The notes below the pieces were generated by a model. It did no database searches, was not told the origin of the DNA, and worked only from the letters and a program-made list of their open reading frames with translations. A program made the translations under genes and the position numbers. A DNA stretch of 64,000 bases, taken from assembly GCA_018228645.1 (NCBI GenBank), contig CP073693.1, forward strand, positions 1,200,001 to 1,264,000, given 5' to 3'. Origin of the DNA: Clostridiaceae bacterium Marseille-Q4143. GTDB taxonomy: Bacteria; Bacillota; Clostridia; Lachnospirales; Lachnospiraceae. Positions 31,017 to 39,159 of this stretch are shown in pieces; the first letter of the stretch is position 1; each line of letters opens with the position of its first letter.

Positions 31017-31038
31017 CTGACAAAACATGTATCAAATC

Positions 31039-31137
31039 CTCTTATTGTTCGATCACTCGCTCAGGTAAGCACCTTCCTTTATAAAGGGGTTGCCGGGTTT
31101 CACAGATCCTATGTATCTCCACCGCTCTGAATAAGAG
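31039..31137 (-). promoter_or_regulatory. SAM-I (S-box) riboswitch upstream of metK
   Basis: On the minus strand the aptamer opens CTCTTAT and closes ATAAGAG (P1). It holds the conserved core: AGCGGTGGAG, AAACCCGGCAACC, AAGGTGCTTACCTG and GATCGAACA in the right order. This is a clear S-box match. SAM binding should favour the terminator at 30994-31016 and lower metK expression. Confidence 0.95.
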
Positions 31138-31165
31138 AAAACTACCGTATGGACTTTTCTAACAT

Positions 31166-31194
31166 AACTTACGACATGATTACAAAAAAGTCAA
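31166..31194 (-). promoter_or_regulatory. Promoter of the metK leader
   Basis: Minus strand: TTGACT (31194-31189), 17 bases, TAAGTT (31171-31166), about 30 bases before the riboswitch. Confidence 0.5.
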
Positions 31195-31272
31195 GGGTTT
31201 TACAAAAAGTTTATAAATAAGAACGGATAGATATGGTATAATTTTGATAGTCCAAATACGGAGGACAGAATA

Positions 31273-32364
31273 ATGAATATAAGAACAAAACTTCTGATTA
31301 CATTCGGAGTTGTGGTTGCAGTACCACTGTTTTTGATATCACTGGTGTTTTTTGGCTTTATGAGCATGCAGCCGGCGGAGGTAGCAACACCGCAGATCCG
31401 GGAATTTTTAGGTGAGATGCTTGTGTCGGTCATTTTGATTATGGCAATGACCTGCAGTTTCCTGATGGCATGGATTTACCGCAGTATACTGACCCCGATT
31501 GAAACTCTGAAAAAAGCAACGAGAAATATTCGTGACGGCAATCTGGATTTTGAAGTGGAAATCGGGGATGATGATGAGATTGGTGAGCTGTGTGCGGATT
31601 TTGAGGAGATGAGAATCCGGCTGAAAGAATCCACGGAGGAAAAAGTGGTCTTTGACAGTCAGAATAAAGAGCTTATCAGTAATATTTCCCATGATCTGAA
31701 GACACCGATCACAGCGGTAAAAGGCTATGTAGAAGGACTTTTGGATGGAGTGGCCGATACGCCGGAGAAGCAGAAAAAATATCTGAGAACCATTTATAAC
31801 AAAGCCAACGATATGGACCGGCTTATTAATGAACTGACCTTTTATTCCAAGATTGACACAAATCGTATTCCGTATACGTTTAACAAGATTAATGTAAAGG
31901 AATATTTTGATGACTGCTTTGAAGATATCGGTATGGAGATGAGTCAGCAGCAGATTTCCTTAAGTTATGATAATAAGGTGGCACCGGATGTGATGGTCAT
32001 TGCGGATGCAGAGCAGATTAAGCGTGTCATCAATAATATCGTAGGAAATTCCGTGAAATATATGGATAAACCGGACAAATCCATTGCCATCCGTGTGATG
32101 GATGTGGGAGATTTTGTGCAGGTGGAGATCGAGGATAATGGCCGGGGAATCGCGGCAAAGGATCTTCCATATATATTTGACCGGTTCTACCGGACAGATA
32201 CGTCAAGAAATTCCTCGAAAGGAGGAAGTGGCATCGGTCTTTCCATTGTCCATAAGGTCATGGAAGATCATGGAGGAAAGGTCTGGGCAACCAGCAGAGA
32301 AGGAGAAGGAACGACTATGTATTTCGTTCTTAGAAAATATCAGGAGGTACCGGCTAATGAGTAA
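31273..32364 (+). CDS. Sensor histidine kinase (HAMP-HisKA-HATPase)
   Basis: Membrane sensor of a two-component system. 363 aa. Two membrane segments (about 8-30 and 47-70) enclose only about 15 residues outside the cell, so it probably senses something in or near the membrane rather than a large ligand. A HAMP domain follows (about 72-122). The phospho-acceptor is H140 in I-S-H-D-L-K-T-P. The ATPase domain shows the N box N-N-I-V-G-N-S-V-K-Y, then D-N-G-R-G-I and G-G-S-G-I-G-L-S-I. A TATAAT lies at 31237-31242. It overlaps the response-regulator gene by 8 bases. The signal is unknown. Confidence 0.93.
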   Translation: MNIRTKLLITFGVVVAVPLFLISLVFFGFMSMQPAEVATPQIREFLGEMLVSVILIMAMTCSFLMAWIYRSILTPIETLKKATRNIRDGNLDFEVEIGDDDEIGELCADFEEMRIRLKESTEEKVVFDSQNKELISNISHDLKTPITAVKGYVEGLLDGVADTPEKQKKYLRTIYNKANDMDRLINELTFYSKIDTNRIPYTFNKINVKEYFDDCFEDIGMEMSQQQISLSYDNKVAPDVMVIADAEQIKRVINNIVGNSVKYMDKPDKSIAIRVMDVGDFVQVEIEDNGRGIAAKDLPYIFDRFYRTDTSRNSSKGGSGIGLSIVHKVMEDHGGKVWATSREGEGTTMYFVLRKYQEVPANE

Positions 32365-33046
32365 AATTTTGATTATCGAGGATGAGGAAGCTATCGCAGA
32401 TCTGGAGAAGGACTATCTGGAGCTGAGCGGCTTTGAAGTAGAGATTGAGGGCCGGGGAGACAGCGGACTGACAAGAGCCCTGTCAGAGGAGTTTGACCTG
32501 ATTATTCTGGATCTGATGCTTCCGGGTGTGGATGGATTTGAGATCTGCCGTAATATCCGGGAAGAAAAAAATATTCCGGTCATTATGGTGTCAGCCAAGA
32601 AAGACGATATTGACAAGATTCGGGGTCTGGGTCTGGGGGCAGATGATTATATGACCAAGCCTTTCAGCCCCAGTGAGCTGGTGGCGCGCGTGAAAGCGCA
32701 TCTGGCACGGTATGAACGTTTGGTTGGAAGCGGCATTCAGGAAAATGAGATCATTGAGATCCGCGGCATTAAGATTGATAAGACGGCCAGAAGAGTCTGG
32801 GTTAACGGAGAGGAGAAGCAGTTTACATCTAAGGAATTTGACCTTCTGACTTTCCTGGCACAGAATCCCAATCATGTATTTACGAAAGAAGAGCTGTTCA
32901 GCAAGATCTGGGATATGGAGTCCATTGGGGATATTGCAACCGTGACGGTGCATATTAAGAAGATTCGTGAGAAGATTGAGTTTAATACAGCGAAACCCCA
33001 GTACATTGAAACTATCTGGGGTGTAGGCTACCGGTTTAAAGTTTAG
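32357..33046 (+). CDS. Response regulator, OmpR/PhoB family
   Basis: 229 aa partner of the preceding kinase. The receiver domain (1-115) has acidic residues E8, D9 and E10, phospho-acceptor D52 in I-I-L-D-L-M-L-P, and K-P-F near 101. The winged-helix DNA-binding domain (about 130-228) ends in E-T-I-W-G-V-G-Y-R-F. Start ATG 32357 follows AGGAGGT and overlaps the kinase stop (ATGAGTAA), so the pair is translationally coupled. Target genes are unknown. Confidence 0.95.
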   Translation: MSKILIIEDEEAIADLEKDYLELSGFEVEIEGRGDSGLTRALSEEFDLIILDLMLPGVDGFEICRNIREEKNIPVIMVSAKKDDIDKIRGLGLGADDYMTKPFSPSELVARVKAHLARYERLVGSGIQENEIIEIRGIKIDKTARRVWVNGEEKQFTSKEFDLLTFLAQNPNHVFTKEELFSKIWDMESIGDIATVTVHIKKIREKIEFNTAKPQYIETIWGVGYRFKV

Positions 33047-33052
33047 CACAAC

Positions 33053-33092
33053 AAAAAGACCTGGATTTTCAAGGAAAATCCAGGTCTTTTGT
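33053..33092. terminator. Terminator after the two-component genes
   Basis: AAAGACCTGGATTTTC and its exact complement with a 3-4 base loop, followed by CTTTTG; A-rich on the other side, so also active toward the convergent gene at 33122. Confidence 0.88.
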
Positions 33093-33121
33093 CTTAAAAT
33101 GCAATTAAAAATGCAAGCATT

Positions 33122-33553
33122 TTATTTTTTGAATAATCTTTTGAAGAATCCCTTCTTCGGTTCTGGTTTCTCGATGCCGCCGCGAGCGCTCTTGATTGCA
33201 GTGATGTAAATTCCGCTGACAACAACTTTCACTTCGCGTTTTACCGGAAGGAGATCATAGATGCTGGCATCTGCAACCAGTGTCATAATCTTTGGTCCGA
33301 TCTTTGCTTTTACAATGGGCATCTTGGATCTGCGTAAATACCAGGGAGTCTGGTCAATGACCATCTGGGGCAGTCCGGATTTTTTTACGGGGAGTCGTTT
33401 CTTATCGATAATCAGCATGCTGACGGTCTGTGCCATCGCATTCAGCTGTGCCTGATTCTCTGCCTGACGTTTTTCAAGTTTACGTCCAAGGAAATAAAGA
33501 ACAACCAGAACGATAATTAATATGATAAGAGTAACTAATAATACCTTCCACAT
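33122..33553 (-). CDS. Conserved membrane-anchored protein of unknown function
   Basis: 143 aa. One N-terminal membrane segment (about 3-22, M-W-K-V-L-L-V-T-L-I-I-L) leads into a short helical stretch rich in Arg and Gln. A soluble domain contains R-R-S-K-M-P-I-V-K-A-K-I-G-P-K-I-M-T, and a basic tail ends G-F-F-K-R-L-F-K-K. I do not recognise the family; similar proteins seem frequent in Lachnospiraceae. I start at ATG 33553 because the likely promoter (-10 at 33591-33596) puts transcription start after the upstream ATG codons at 33592 and 33649. Confidence 0.7.
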   Translation of the reverse strand: MWKVLLVTLIILIIVLVVLYFLGRKLEKRQAENQAQLNAMAQTVSMLIIDKKRLPVKKSGLPQMVIDQTPWYLRRSKMPIVKAKIGPKIMTLVADASIYDLLPVKREVKVVVSGIYITAIKSARGGIEKPEPKKGFFKRLFKK

Positions 33554-33590
33554 TCTGTCTTCTGTGCCTCCTGCAACAATTTCTCGTTTC

Positions 33591-33636
33591 ATTGTAGCAT
33601 TCTTTCCTTTAAAAAGCAAGGAAAGGATGCTACAAT
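33591..33636. promoter_or_regulatory. Symmetrical divergent promoters
   Basis: A near-perfect inverted repeat of about 46 bases: ATTGTAGCAT at the left mirrors ATGCTACAAT at the right. The minus-strand promoter is TTGCTT (33619-33614), 17 bases, TACAAT (33596-33591). The plus-strand promoter is TTTAAA (33608-33613), 17 bases, TACAAT (33631-33636). The two -35 boxes abut, so the promoters should compete or be regulated together. Confidence 0.65.
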
Positions 33637-33672
33637 GGGGAGGCATCAAATTACGGAAAGGGATATAAAAAC

Positions 33673-34788
33673 ATGAAGAAAAAGATGTTATTGATCCTGC
33701 TGGCTTCCATGACGCTTACAATGGCCGGATGCGGAAGCAGTAAGCAGGCAGATACAGCAGAAAAACAGGAAGAAAGTACAACTGTGGAGGACTCTGAGTC
33801 TGCAGTTACTTATGAGCCGGTGCTCTATGAGGATCTGAGCAGCAAGCTGGTGTCATTGGGTGAATATAAGGGACTGCAGGCGGCAAGAAATGTGCAGGAA
33901 GTGACGGAAGAGGATGTACAGGCGGAAATCGACAGCATCAAAAAAGAAAATGCGGAACTGGTCGATAAAGAGGAACCTGCAGAGACCGGGGACGTCGTCA
34001 ATATTGATTTCACCGGATATATTGACGGGGAGACGTCCGATAACCTGAAAGCAGAAGGAACAGATGTGGAGATCGGTGCAGGCACCATGCTGGAAGACTT
34101 TGAAAATCAGTTGATTGGTGTGACCACAGGAGAGGATACACAGATCAGCTTTACCTTCCCGGAGGATTATAATCAGGAAGTAGCCGGAAAAGATGTACAG
34201 TTCGATATCCACGTAAACAGTGTAAAGGCATATGATATGCCGGAATGGACAGACGAAGATGTACAGGAAAACACGGATTATGACAGCCTGGAAGATATGG
34301 AAAGTTCAATCAGGGAAGAACTGCAGCAGAGCGCAGAGAAAGATGCTGAGGATAATTGGCAGTATGACCTGATTAAACAAGTCATGGAGAGCAGCGAATT
34401 CCAGATCGAAGATGCGGATGTGGAAGCGTATATTGACCAGATGGTAAGTGAATATGATTCTTACGCGGCTGCAAATGGAATGGAAACAGAACAGTTTCTG
34501 CAGCAGTATCTGGGTGTGACGATGGAACAGCTTCGGGAGATGTTCCGCGAGACTGCTACCTTCCGCGTAAAAATGACGCTGGCATTCCATGAGATTGCTG
34601 AACAGGAAGGGCTCACAGTGAGTGATGAAGAATATCAGGAGCGTCTGTCTGCGCTGGCTTCTCAGTATGGTTATGATGACCCGTCCAAAATCGAGCAGGT
34701 TTACAGTGCAGAAATGATTAAAGAAGAAATGATTCAGGAAAAAGCCATCAATTTTATTGAAGAAAATGCGCAGGAAATCTCCGAATAA
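33673..34788 (+). CDS. Trigger-factor-like lipoprotein (FKBP-type PPIase)
   Basis: 371 aa predicted extracytoplasmic folding factor. A lipoprotein signal peptide ends in the lipobox T-M-A-G-C with C20, followed by a Ser/Glu/Thr-rich linker. A trigger-factor-like FKBP domain (about 95-195, with G-D-V-V-N-I-D-F-T-G-Y and a central F-P-E-D-Y) leads to a helical C-terminal region like the trigger-factor substrate cradle (about 200-365). The ribosome-binding N-terminal domain of true trigger factor is absent. It likely helps fold secreted proteins outside the membrane. Compare the cyclophilin lipoprotein at 48.2-48.9 kb. Confidence 0.88.
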   Translation: MKKKMLLILLASMTLTMAGCGSSKQADTAEKQEESTTVEDSESAVTYEPVLYEDLSSKLVSLGEYKGLQAARNVQEVTEEDVQAEIDSIKKENAELVDKEEPAETGDVVNIDFTGYIDGETSDNLKAEGTDVEIGAGTMLEDFENQLIGVTTGEDTQISFTFPEDYNQEVAGKDVQFDIHVNSVKAYDMPEWTDEDVQENTDYDSLEDMESSIREELQQSAEKDAEDNWQYDLIKQVMESSEFQIEDADVEAYIDQMVSEYDSYAAANGMETEQFLQQYLGVTMEQLREMFRETATFRVKMTLAFHEIAEQEGLTVSDEEYQERLSALASQYGYDDPSKIEQVYSAEMIKEEMIQEKAINFIEENAQEISE

Positions 34789-34830
34789 CCGATGAAATGC
34801 AAGAAAACTGGGAAAAATATGAGAAATTCC

Positions 34831-34859
34831 TTGTTGATTTCAAAAAAATGTAGTAATAT
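34831..34859 (+). promoter_or_regulatory. Promoter of the aldolase gene
   Basis: TTGTTG, 17 bases, TAATAT, about 53 bases before the aldolase start. Confidence 0.6.
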
Positions 34860-34912
34860 ACGAAGTACAGGCACATTTGTGCCAGAATAGGAAAAGAAAG
34901 GAAGACAAAACA

Positions 34913-35881
34913 ATGGCATTAGTTACAACCACTGAAATGTTTAAAAAAGCTTATCATGGCGGCTATGCAGTTGGTGCTTTCAACGTAAACAACATGGAGA
35001 TCGTTCAGGGTATCACTGAGGCAGCTGGAGAGCTGAAGAGCCCGGTTATCCTGCAGGTATCCAAGGGCGCAAGAGCTTACGCTAACCACACTTATCTTGT
35101 AAAACTGGTAGAGGCAGCAGTTATCGAGAATCCGGATATTCCGATCGCTCTGCATCTGGATCATGGCGACAGCTTTGAACTTTGCAAATCCTGTATCGAT
35201 GGCGGATTCACTTCCGTTATGATCGACGCTTCTTCCAAATCTTTCGAGGACAACATCGCAGTAACCAAACAGGTTGTTGAGTATGCACATGCTCATGGCG
35301 TAGTTGTAGAGGCAGAGCTTGGTACTCTGGCTGGTATCGAGGATGAGGTAGTCGTAGAGTCTGGTCACGAGAGCTACACCAGACCGGAAGAGGTTGAGGA
35401 GTTCGTTGACAGAACTGGATGTGACTCTCTTGCAATCGCAATCGGAACCTCTCACGGCGCATACAAATTCACTCCGGATCAGTGTACCAGAAATGCTGAC
35501 GGCATTCTTGTTCCGCCGCCACTGCGTTTTGACGTACTTGAGGAGTGCATGAAGAGACTTCCGGAGTTCCCGATTGTTCTTCATGGATCTTCATCTGTAC
35601 CGCAGGAGTTCGTAAAGATGGTTAACCAGTACGGCGGAAACATGCCGGATGCTGTAGGTATTCCGGAAGAGCAGCTGAGAAAAGCAGCTGAGCTCGCTGT
35701 CTGCAAGATCAACATCGATTCCGATATCCGTCTTGCTATGACTGGTAATATCAGAAAATACATGGCTGAGCATCCGGATCACTTCGATCCGAGACAGTAT
35801 CTGAAACCGGCTCGTCAGGCTGTTAAAGATATGGTTGCTCACAAGATCGTTAACGTTCTTGGATCCAACGGAAAAGCTTAA
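34913..35881 (+). CDS. fba: Fructose-bisphosphate aldolase, class II
   Basis: Zinc aldolase of glycolysis and gluconeogenesis: fructose 1,6-bisphosphate to dihydroxyacetone phosphate and glyceraldehyde 3-phosphate. 322 aa. Metal-ligand and signature motifs: H-L-D-H-G-D-S-F near residue 81, V-V-E-A-E-L-G near 140, and A-I-G-T-S-H-G and V-L-H-G-S-S near 188 and 231. Start ATG 34913, the first Met of M-A-L-V-T-T; the in-frame ATG at 34877 lacks a binding site. Codon bias is very strong, as expected for an abundant enzyme. Confidence 0.97.
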   Translation: MALVTTTEMFKKAYHGGYAVGAFNVNNMEIVQGITEAAGELKSPVILQVSKGARAYANHTYLVKLVEAAVIENPDIPIALHLDHGDSFELCKSCIDGGFTSVMIDASSKSFEDNIAVTKQVVEYAHAHGVVVEAELGTLAGIEDEVVVESGHESYTRPEEVEEFVDRTGCDSLAIAIGTSHGAYKFTPDQCTRNADGILVPPPLRFDVLEECMKRLPEFPIVLHGSSSVPQEFVKMVNQYGGNMPDAVGIPEEQLRKAAELAVCKINIDSDIRLAMTGNIRKYMAEHPDHFDPRQYLKPARQAVKDMVAHKIVNVLGSNGKA

Positions 35882-35902
35882 GTTTTTTCGAACTGAAATT
35901 GA

Positions 35903-35932
35903 AACCCGCCCGGGTCAACCGGGCGGGTTTTT
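35903..35932 (+). terminator. Terminator of the aldolase gene
   Basis: AACCCGCCCGG and its exact complement around a GTCAA loop, followed by T5. It ends only 17 bases before the HD-protein gene. Confidence 0.92.
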
Positions 35933-35948
35933 GTGTAGGAGGAAAAAA

Positions 35949-36533
35949 ATGAACGTGCAGGATTTGATGAAAGCACTCCACACTGCAGAACAGTTAAAGG
36001 ATACCCTGCGTCATTGTGATACATCCGGTGGACGAAGAGAAAGCGTGGCGGAACACAGCTGGAGAGTGTCTCTAATGGCTTACTGGATCAGTGACGAATT
36101 TCCTGAAGCGGATATGAATAAAGTGATCAAGATGTGCCTCATTCATGATCTGGGTGAATGCTTTACCGGGGATATTCCCACCTTTGATAAGACGAAAGCA
36201 GATGAGCAGCGGGAAGAACAGCTTCTTCAGGAGTGGGTTGATCAGCTGCCTTCACCTTTCAGGGAAGAGATGACAGCACTTTATCAGGAGATGGAAGCAC
36301 GCGAGACAGTTGAGGCGAAGATCTATAAAGCACTTGATAATCTGGAAGCGGTGATCCAGCATAATGAGTCCGATATATCTACCTGGGCTGACCATGAATA
36401 TGAGCTGCAGCGTACCTATGGAAATGATAAGGTACAGTTTTCTGAGTATCTGAAGACACTGAGACAGGAAGTGCTGGAAGAGACGAAAGAGAAGATATGT
36501 AAATGTAAAGAAAGTATTGTGGAATCATTATAG
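35949..36533 (+). CDS. HD-domain phosphohydrolase (YfbR/HDDC2-like)
   Basis: 194 aa. Metal-dependent HD hydrolase; relatives act on 5'-deoxynucleotides. Conserved residues: H in V-A-E-H-S-W-R near residue 38, the HD pair in C-L-I-H-D-L-G-E near 68, and a later Asp in A-L-D-N-L-E-A near 138. It opens L-M-K-A-L-H-T-A-E-x-L-K, common in this subgroup. Start ATG 35949 follows AGGAGG. It sits right behind the aldolase terminator, so its expression may need read-through or a hidden promoter. Substrate inferred only from family. Confidence 0.85.
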   Translation: MNVQDLMKALHTAEQLKDTLRHCDTSGGRRESVAEHSWRVSLMAYWISDEFPEADMNKVIKMCLIHDLGECFTGDIPTFDKTKADEQREEQLLQEWVDQLPSPFREEMTALYQEMEARETVEAKIYKALDNLEAVIQHNESDISTWADHEYELQRTYGNDKVQFSEYLKTLRQEVLEETKEKICKCKESIVESL

Positions 36534-36552
36534 CGAATGGTTCCACAATACT
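36513..36552. terminator. Hairpin at the end of the HD-protein gene
   Basis: AGTATTGTGGAA (36513-36524) and TTCCACAATACT (36541-36552) pair over 12 perfect base pairs; the left arm lies inside the coding region. No T run follows, so it may act as an mRNA end-protecting hairpin rather than a true terminator. The rest of the gap to 36659 shows nothing clear. Confidence 0.5.
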
Positions 36553-36659
36553 CTCGAGCTTTAGTGTATCTGGATGATTGGGATTGCATTTGTTAGCACA
36601 AGTCCGATTCTGGAAATCATATAAATTGCAACATTTTCGATATTGGTATATTTAGGACC

Positions 36660-38438
36660 TTATTTTTGTAGCATGCGCCATAAGGTTGTCCGACTAATCT
36701 GCAAGTGTTCTACAGTTTTAGCGCGACTCATATTTTCATTTTCTAGAACAATTTTTGCAATATCTTGATTAATTGCTTCCAGTGATTGATTAATATTAAT
36801 AATTGCATATCCAGGTTGAAGATTTGAAGTAGATAATTGTTTTTCCTGTTGTAAAGCCATTTTAACTTGAGCAGATGAAATGTAGTTGCCATCGGTCTTT
36901 GCGATCATATCGCGAATAAACTGTTTAAATTGGGCGAGATTTTTGGGCCAAGGGAAGGCTTGAAGCTGTTCCATAGCTCCTGTTTCAAATCCAACGACCT
37001 GTTTTCCGAGCTCGGTATTTGATTGACTGATATATAAAGTAGCAATATTGGACAAATCCTCTGTACGCTCTCGGAGTGGTGGAAGACAAAGAGTACGACA
37101 TGGAAAATTTGTTGTTAGGTATTGGAGCACAAAATCGTCAGTATCTGAGTAAGGACTGGTTTCATAAGAGAACAGAAAACGATTTTGTTTGTAAAGTTCA
37201 TTTTTGCTCAAATATAATAAGAGTCTTTTTGCAATTGTTTCGTCTAATACATGTATATCTCTAATGAAAATAGTAATATTTACATCATTGAACGGAGAAT
37301 CAGGATGCTCCATAAAGTAAGTCCATTTTTTACTACTTGTAGTATTGCAGTCGATAATAAAGAAAGAGTGACTTTTATATTCACTTTGACTTTGAATAAA
37401 AGAGGCTGCTTGGTCTTTGCCGGTGCCATATTCTCCCAAAATTAGGATAGGTCGACGAGCATGAGCATATGACTCCAAAATTTTACGAGTTTTACCAATC
37501 ATGTTCGCATTTCCGTAGGAGCTTGATTCTAAATAAAGAGGATCTTCGCCCTCTAAATAAGAAGAAAAACTGCTATTTGAAAAAACGGATACAGGCTGCC
37601 GGTTTAAAAAAATACAGAAATATTTTTTCTTTTCTACAAAAATATGTGTTGAATGAAAAGAAAGAAGAAATTGAGCAGTATACTTTTCTAAACAAAATGA
37701 ATCAGAAGAAATAAAAGTATCCAGATGCGTTTCTATTATTTCAAAAATGCTTGCTGTATCCTGAGTTTTAGGAATGGTGCAGAATATACAATCTAGATCT
37801 TGGTCATATATGACTACATCTTCGTTAATCCTAAAAAATGCGGCCTCCAATACTTTTGCTTGTTGACGATAAAAAGTAGACTGATGAGCCTTTTGCAAAG
37901 CTAATGTAAATGCGTTTTCAATGCTCTCTCTGCTAGAAGTAATCAGAATATGATTCAGACCGAGTTCATAAGCAATATGAGATGTGCTATTATCACAGAG
38001 AACCATTTCATAGCCGTCTTTTAAAAGTTCAGATATTGTAGCTTTAAAGTCAGAATAATCATTTAAGGTAATAATTTTAATGTCATATTGCATGAGATTA
38101 CATAGTAGTGTTGCATTTTGTGTAATGGCAGAAATACCAATAATTGCAAATCTGCTAGTGTAATTTTCTGCCAGTTTGATTGCACGCAAAATATCAAATG
38201 TAGTAAGTTCTATTTTGACTACAGGAATTTCCATTTTCTTTTCCAAACGTTCAGCTGTACCGCCTCGAGCAATGATAACATCAAATTCATCTGGACCATA
38301 GGAATTGGCGAGTTCTACGGCTTTTTCTAGACTGCCTATCTGTACGGTTAATTCGACATCCTCATATTGTGAGGCAATATCATTTAAGATTTGCTGCATA
38401 CCGGAATATGGAACAATAGCAAGAATACGAGTTTTCAT
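36660..38438 (-). CDS. PrpR-like regulator with degenerate AAA+ domain
   Basis: 592 aa, divergent from the tripartite transporter genes and their probable regulator. Residues about 1-190 match a PrpR_N-type sensor domain (D-V-I-I-A-R-G-G-T-A near 55, I-T-S-S-R-E-S-I-E-N-A-F near 190). A PAS-like middle follows. An AAA+ domain like those of sigma-54 activators comes next (Walker A G-E-Y-G-T-G-K near 335; P-P-L-R-E-R near 460), then a Fis-type HTH at the end (S-R-A-K-T-V-E-H-L-Q-I-S-R-T-T-L-W-R). The GAFTGA loop needed to contact sigma-54 is not visible, and Walker B is poor. So it probably works without sigma-54. ATG 38438 follows GGAGA; an upstream TTG at 38453 is less likely. Base composition is A+T-rich. 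Confidence 0.82.
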   Translation of the reverse strand: MKTRILAIVPYSGMQQILNDIASQYEDVELTVQIGSLEKAVELANSYGPDEFDVIIARGGTAERLEKKMEIPVVKIELTTFDILRAIKLAENYTSRFAIIGISAITQNATLLCNLMQYDIKIITLNDYSDFKATISELLKDGYEMVLCDNSTSHIAYELGLNHILITSSRESIENAFTLALQKAHQSTFYRQQAKVLEAAFFRINEDVVIYDQDLDCIFCTIPKTQDTASIFEIIETHLDTFISSDSFCLEKYTAQFLLSFHSTHIFVEKKKYFCIFLNRQPVSVFSNSSFSSYLEGEDPLYLESSSYGNANMIGKTRKILESYAHARRPILILGEYGTGKDQAASFIQSQSEYKSHSFFIIDCNTTSSKKWTYFMEHPDSPFNDVNITIFIRDIHVLDETIAKRLLLYLSKNELYKQNRFLFSYETSPYSDTDDFVLQYLTTNFPCRTLCLPPLRERTEDLSNIATLYISQSNTELGKQVVGFETGAMEQLQAFPWPKNLAQFKQFIRDMIAKTDGNYISSAQVKMALQQEKQLSTSNLQPGYAIININQSLEAINQDIAKIVLENENMSRAKTVEHLQISRTTLWRMLQK

Positions 38439-38469
38439 AATGTTCTCCGACAAAATAAATTATTTTTAT

Positions 38470-38509
38470 TATACTATGATGTGAGTTTTAACACTCATAT
38501 CGTATCATA
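38470..38509. promoter_or_regulatory. Candidate operator overlapping the regulator promoter
   Basis: An imperfect palindrome with 17-base arms, 13 of 17 positions matching, around a 6-base centre; the inner arms TGAGT and ACTCA are exact. It overlaps a minus-strand TATAAT (38473-38468), the likely -10 of the regulator gene, suggesting autoregulation. Confidence 0.45.
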
Positions 38510-38519
38510 AAAACCGTAA

Positions 38520-38543
38520 TGTTTCAATATAAAACATGAAACA
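38520..38543. promoter_or_regulatory. TGTTTCA/TGAAACA inverted repeat
   Basis: TGTTTCA (38520-38526), 10 bases, TGAAACA (38537-38543); another TGAAACA occurs at 38610-38616, about 20 bases before the -35 of the transporter promoter. Candidate activator sites, unproven. Confidence 0.4.
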
Positions 38544-38635
38544 AAAAAATCAACAAAAATTAGAATGAAAAATTATTAAAATAGTAGAATAGCACAACAC
38601 GTTTAAAAATGAAACAAATAAGAAGAGGCGAAATG

Positions 38636-38664
38636 TTGAAAAAAGGGACAAACTGTTTTAATGT
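38636..38664 (+). promoter_or_regulatory. Likely promoter of the tctB operon
   Basis: TTGAAA, 17 bases, TAATGT, 25 bases before the tctB start. It is a sigma-70-type promoter; no sigma-54 (GG-N10-GC) element was seen. Confidence 0.5.
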
Positions 38665-38689
38665 GTAGACACAAAAAGGAGGAAGAAAG

Positions 38690-39145
38690 ATGAGAGAGAA
38701 ACTCAAATTAAATTTTTTGTTTCCGCTAGTAACAGCAGTTATATCAATTATCTGGATTGCTAAAGGAATTACCGAGTATGGATTATGGGATTCAACGGCA
38801 GGAGCACCAATGGACGGCTTTTTTCCGGTTGTGATAGCAACTGTACTTTTAATTGCCAGTATATTTAATTTTATTAGTAGTTTTAAAGAAGAAGCAGTTA
38901 CGGTGGATCGGAGAGCTTGTATACTTTTTGCAGCAATCGTATTGGTTTATTTTTTCACAAAGTATATTGGATTTTTGCCAGTATTATTTATATTTTATGT
39001 GTTATGGTTAAAATTGTATGCAAAGGTTGACTGGAAAACTACAATTATTGCGACTGCAGCTATGTTCGTCATTATTTATTTCGGATTTGGAGTCGGGCTG
39101 AAAATCCGATTTCCTGAAGGTATATTGATGAAAATGCTAGGATAA
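38690..39145 (+). CDS. tctB: Tripartite tricarboxylate transporter, small membrane subunit TctB
   Basis: 151 aa with four predicted membrane segments, the TctB pattern. It opens K-L-N-F-L-F-P-L-V and has a G-A-P-M-D-G-F-F-P-V segment near 42, typical of TctB proteins. AAAGGAGG precedes the ATG. First gene of a B-A-C ordered transporter, unlike the common C-B-A order. A+T-rich codon use compared with the flanking housekeeping genes. Confidence 0.85.
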   Translation: MREKLKLNFLFPLVTAVISIIWIAKGITEYGLWDSTAGAPMDGFFPVVIATVLLIASIFNFISSFKEEAVTVDRRACILFAAIVLVYFFTKYIGFLPVLFIFYVLWLKLYAKVDWKTTIIATAAMFVIIYFGFGVGLKIRFPEGILMKMLG

Positions 39146-39159
39146 GGAGGATAATTTGT

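Noticed and set aside
38454..38689. A sigma-54 promoter expected from the PrpR-like regulator.
   Set aside because: No GG-N10-GC element was found; a sigma-70-type promoter fits the spacing to tctB.
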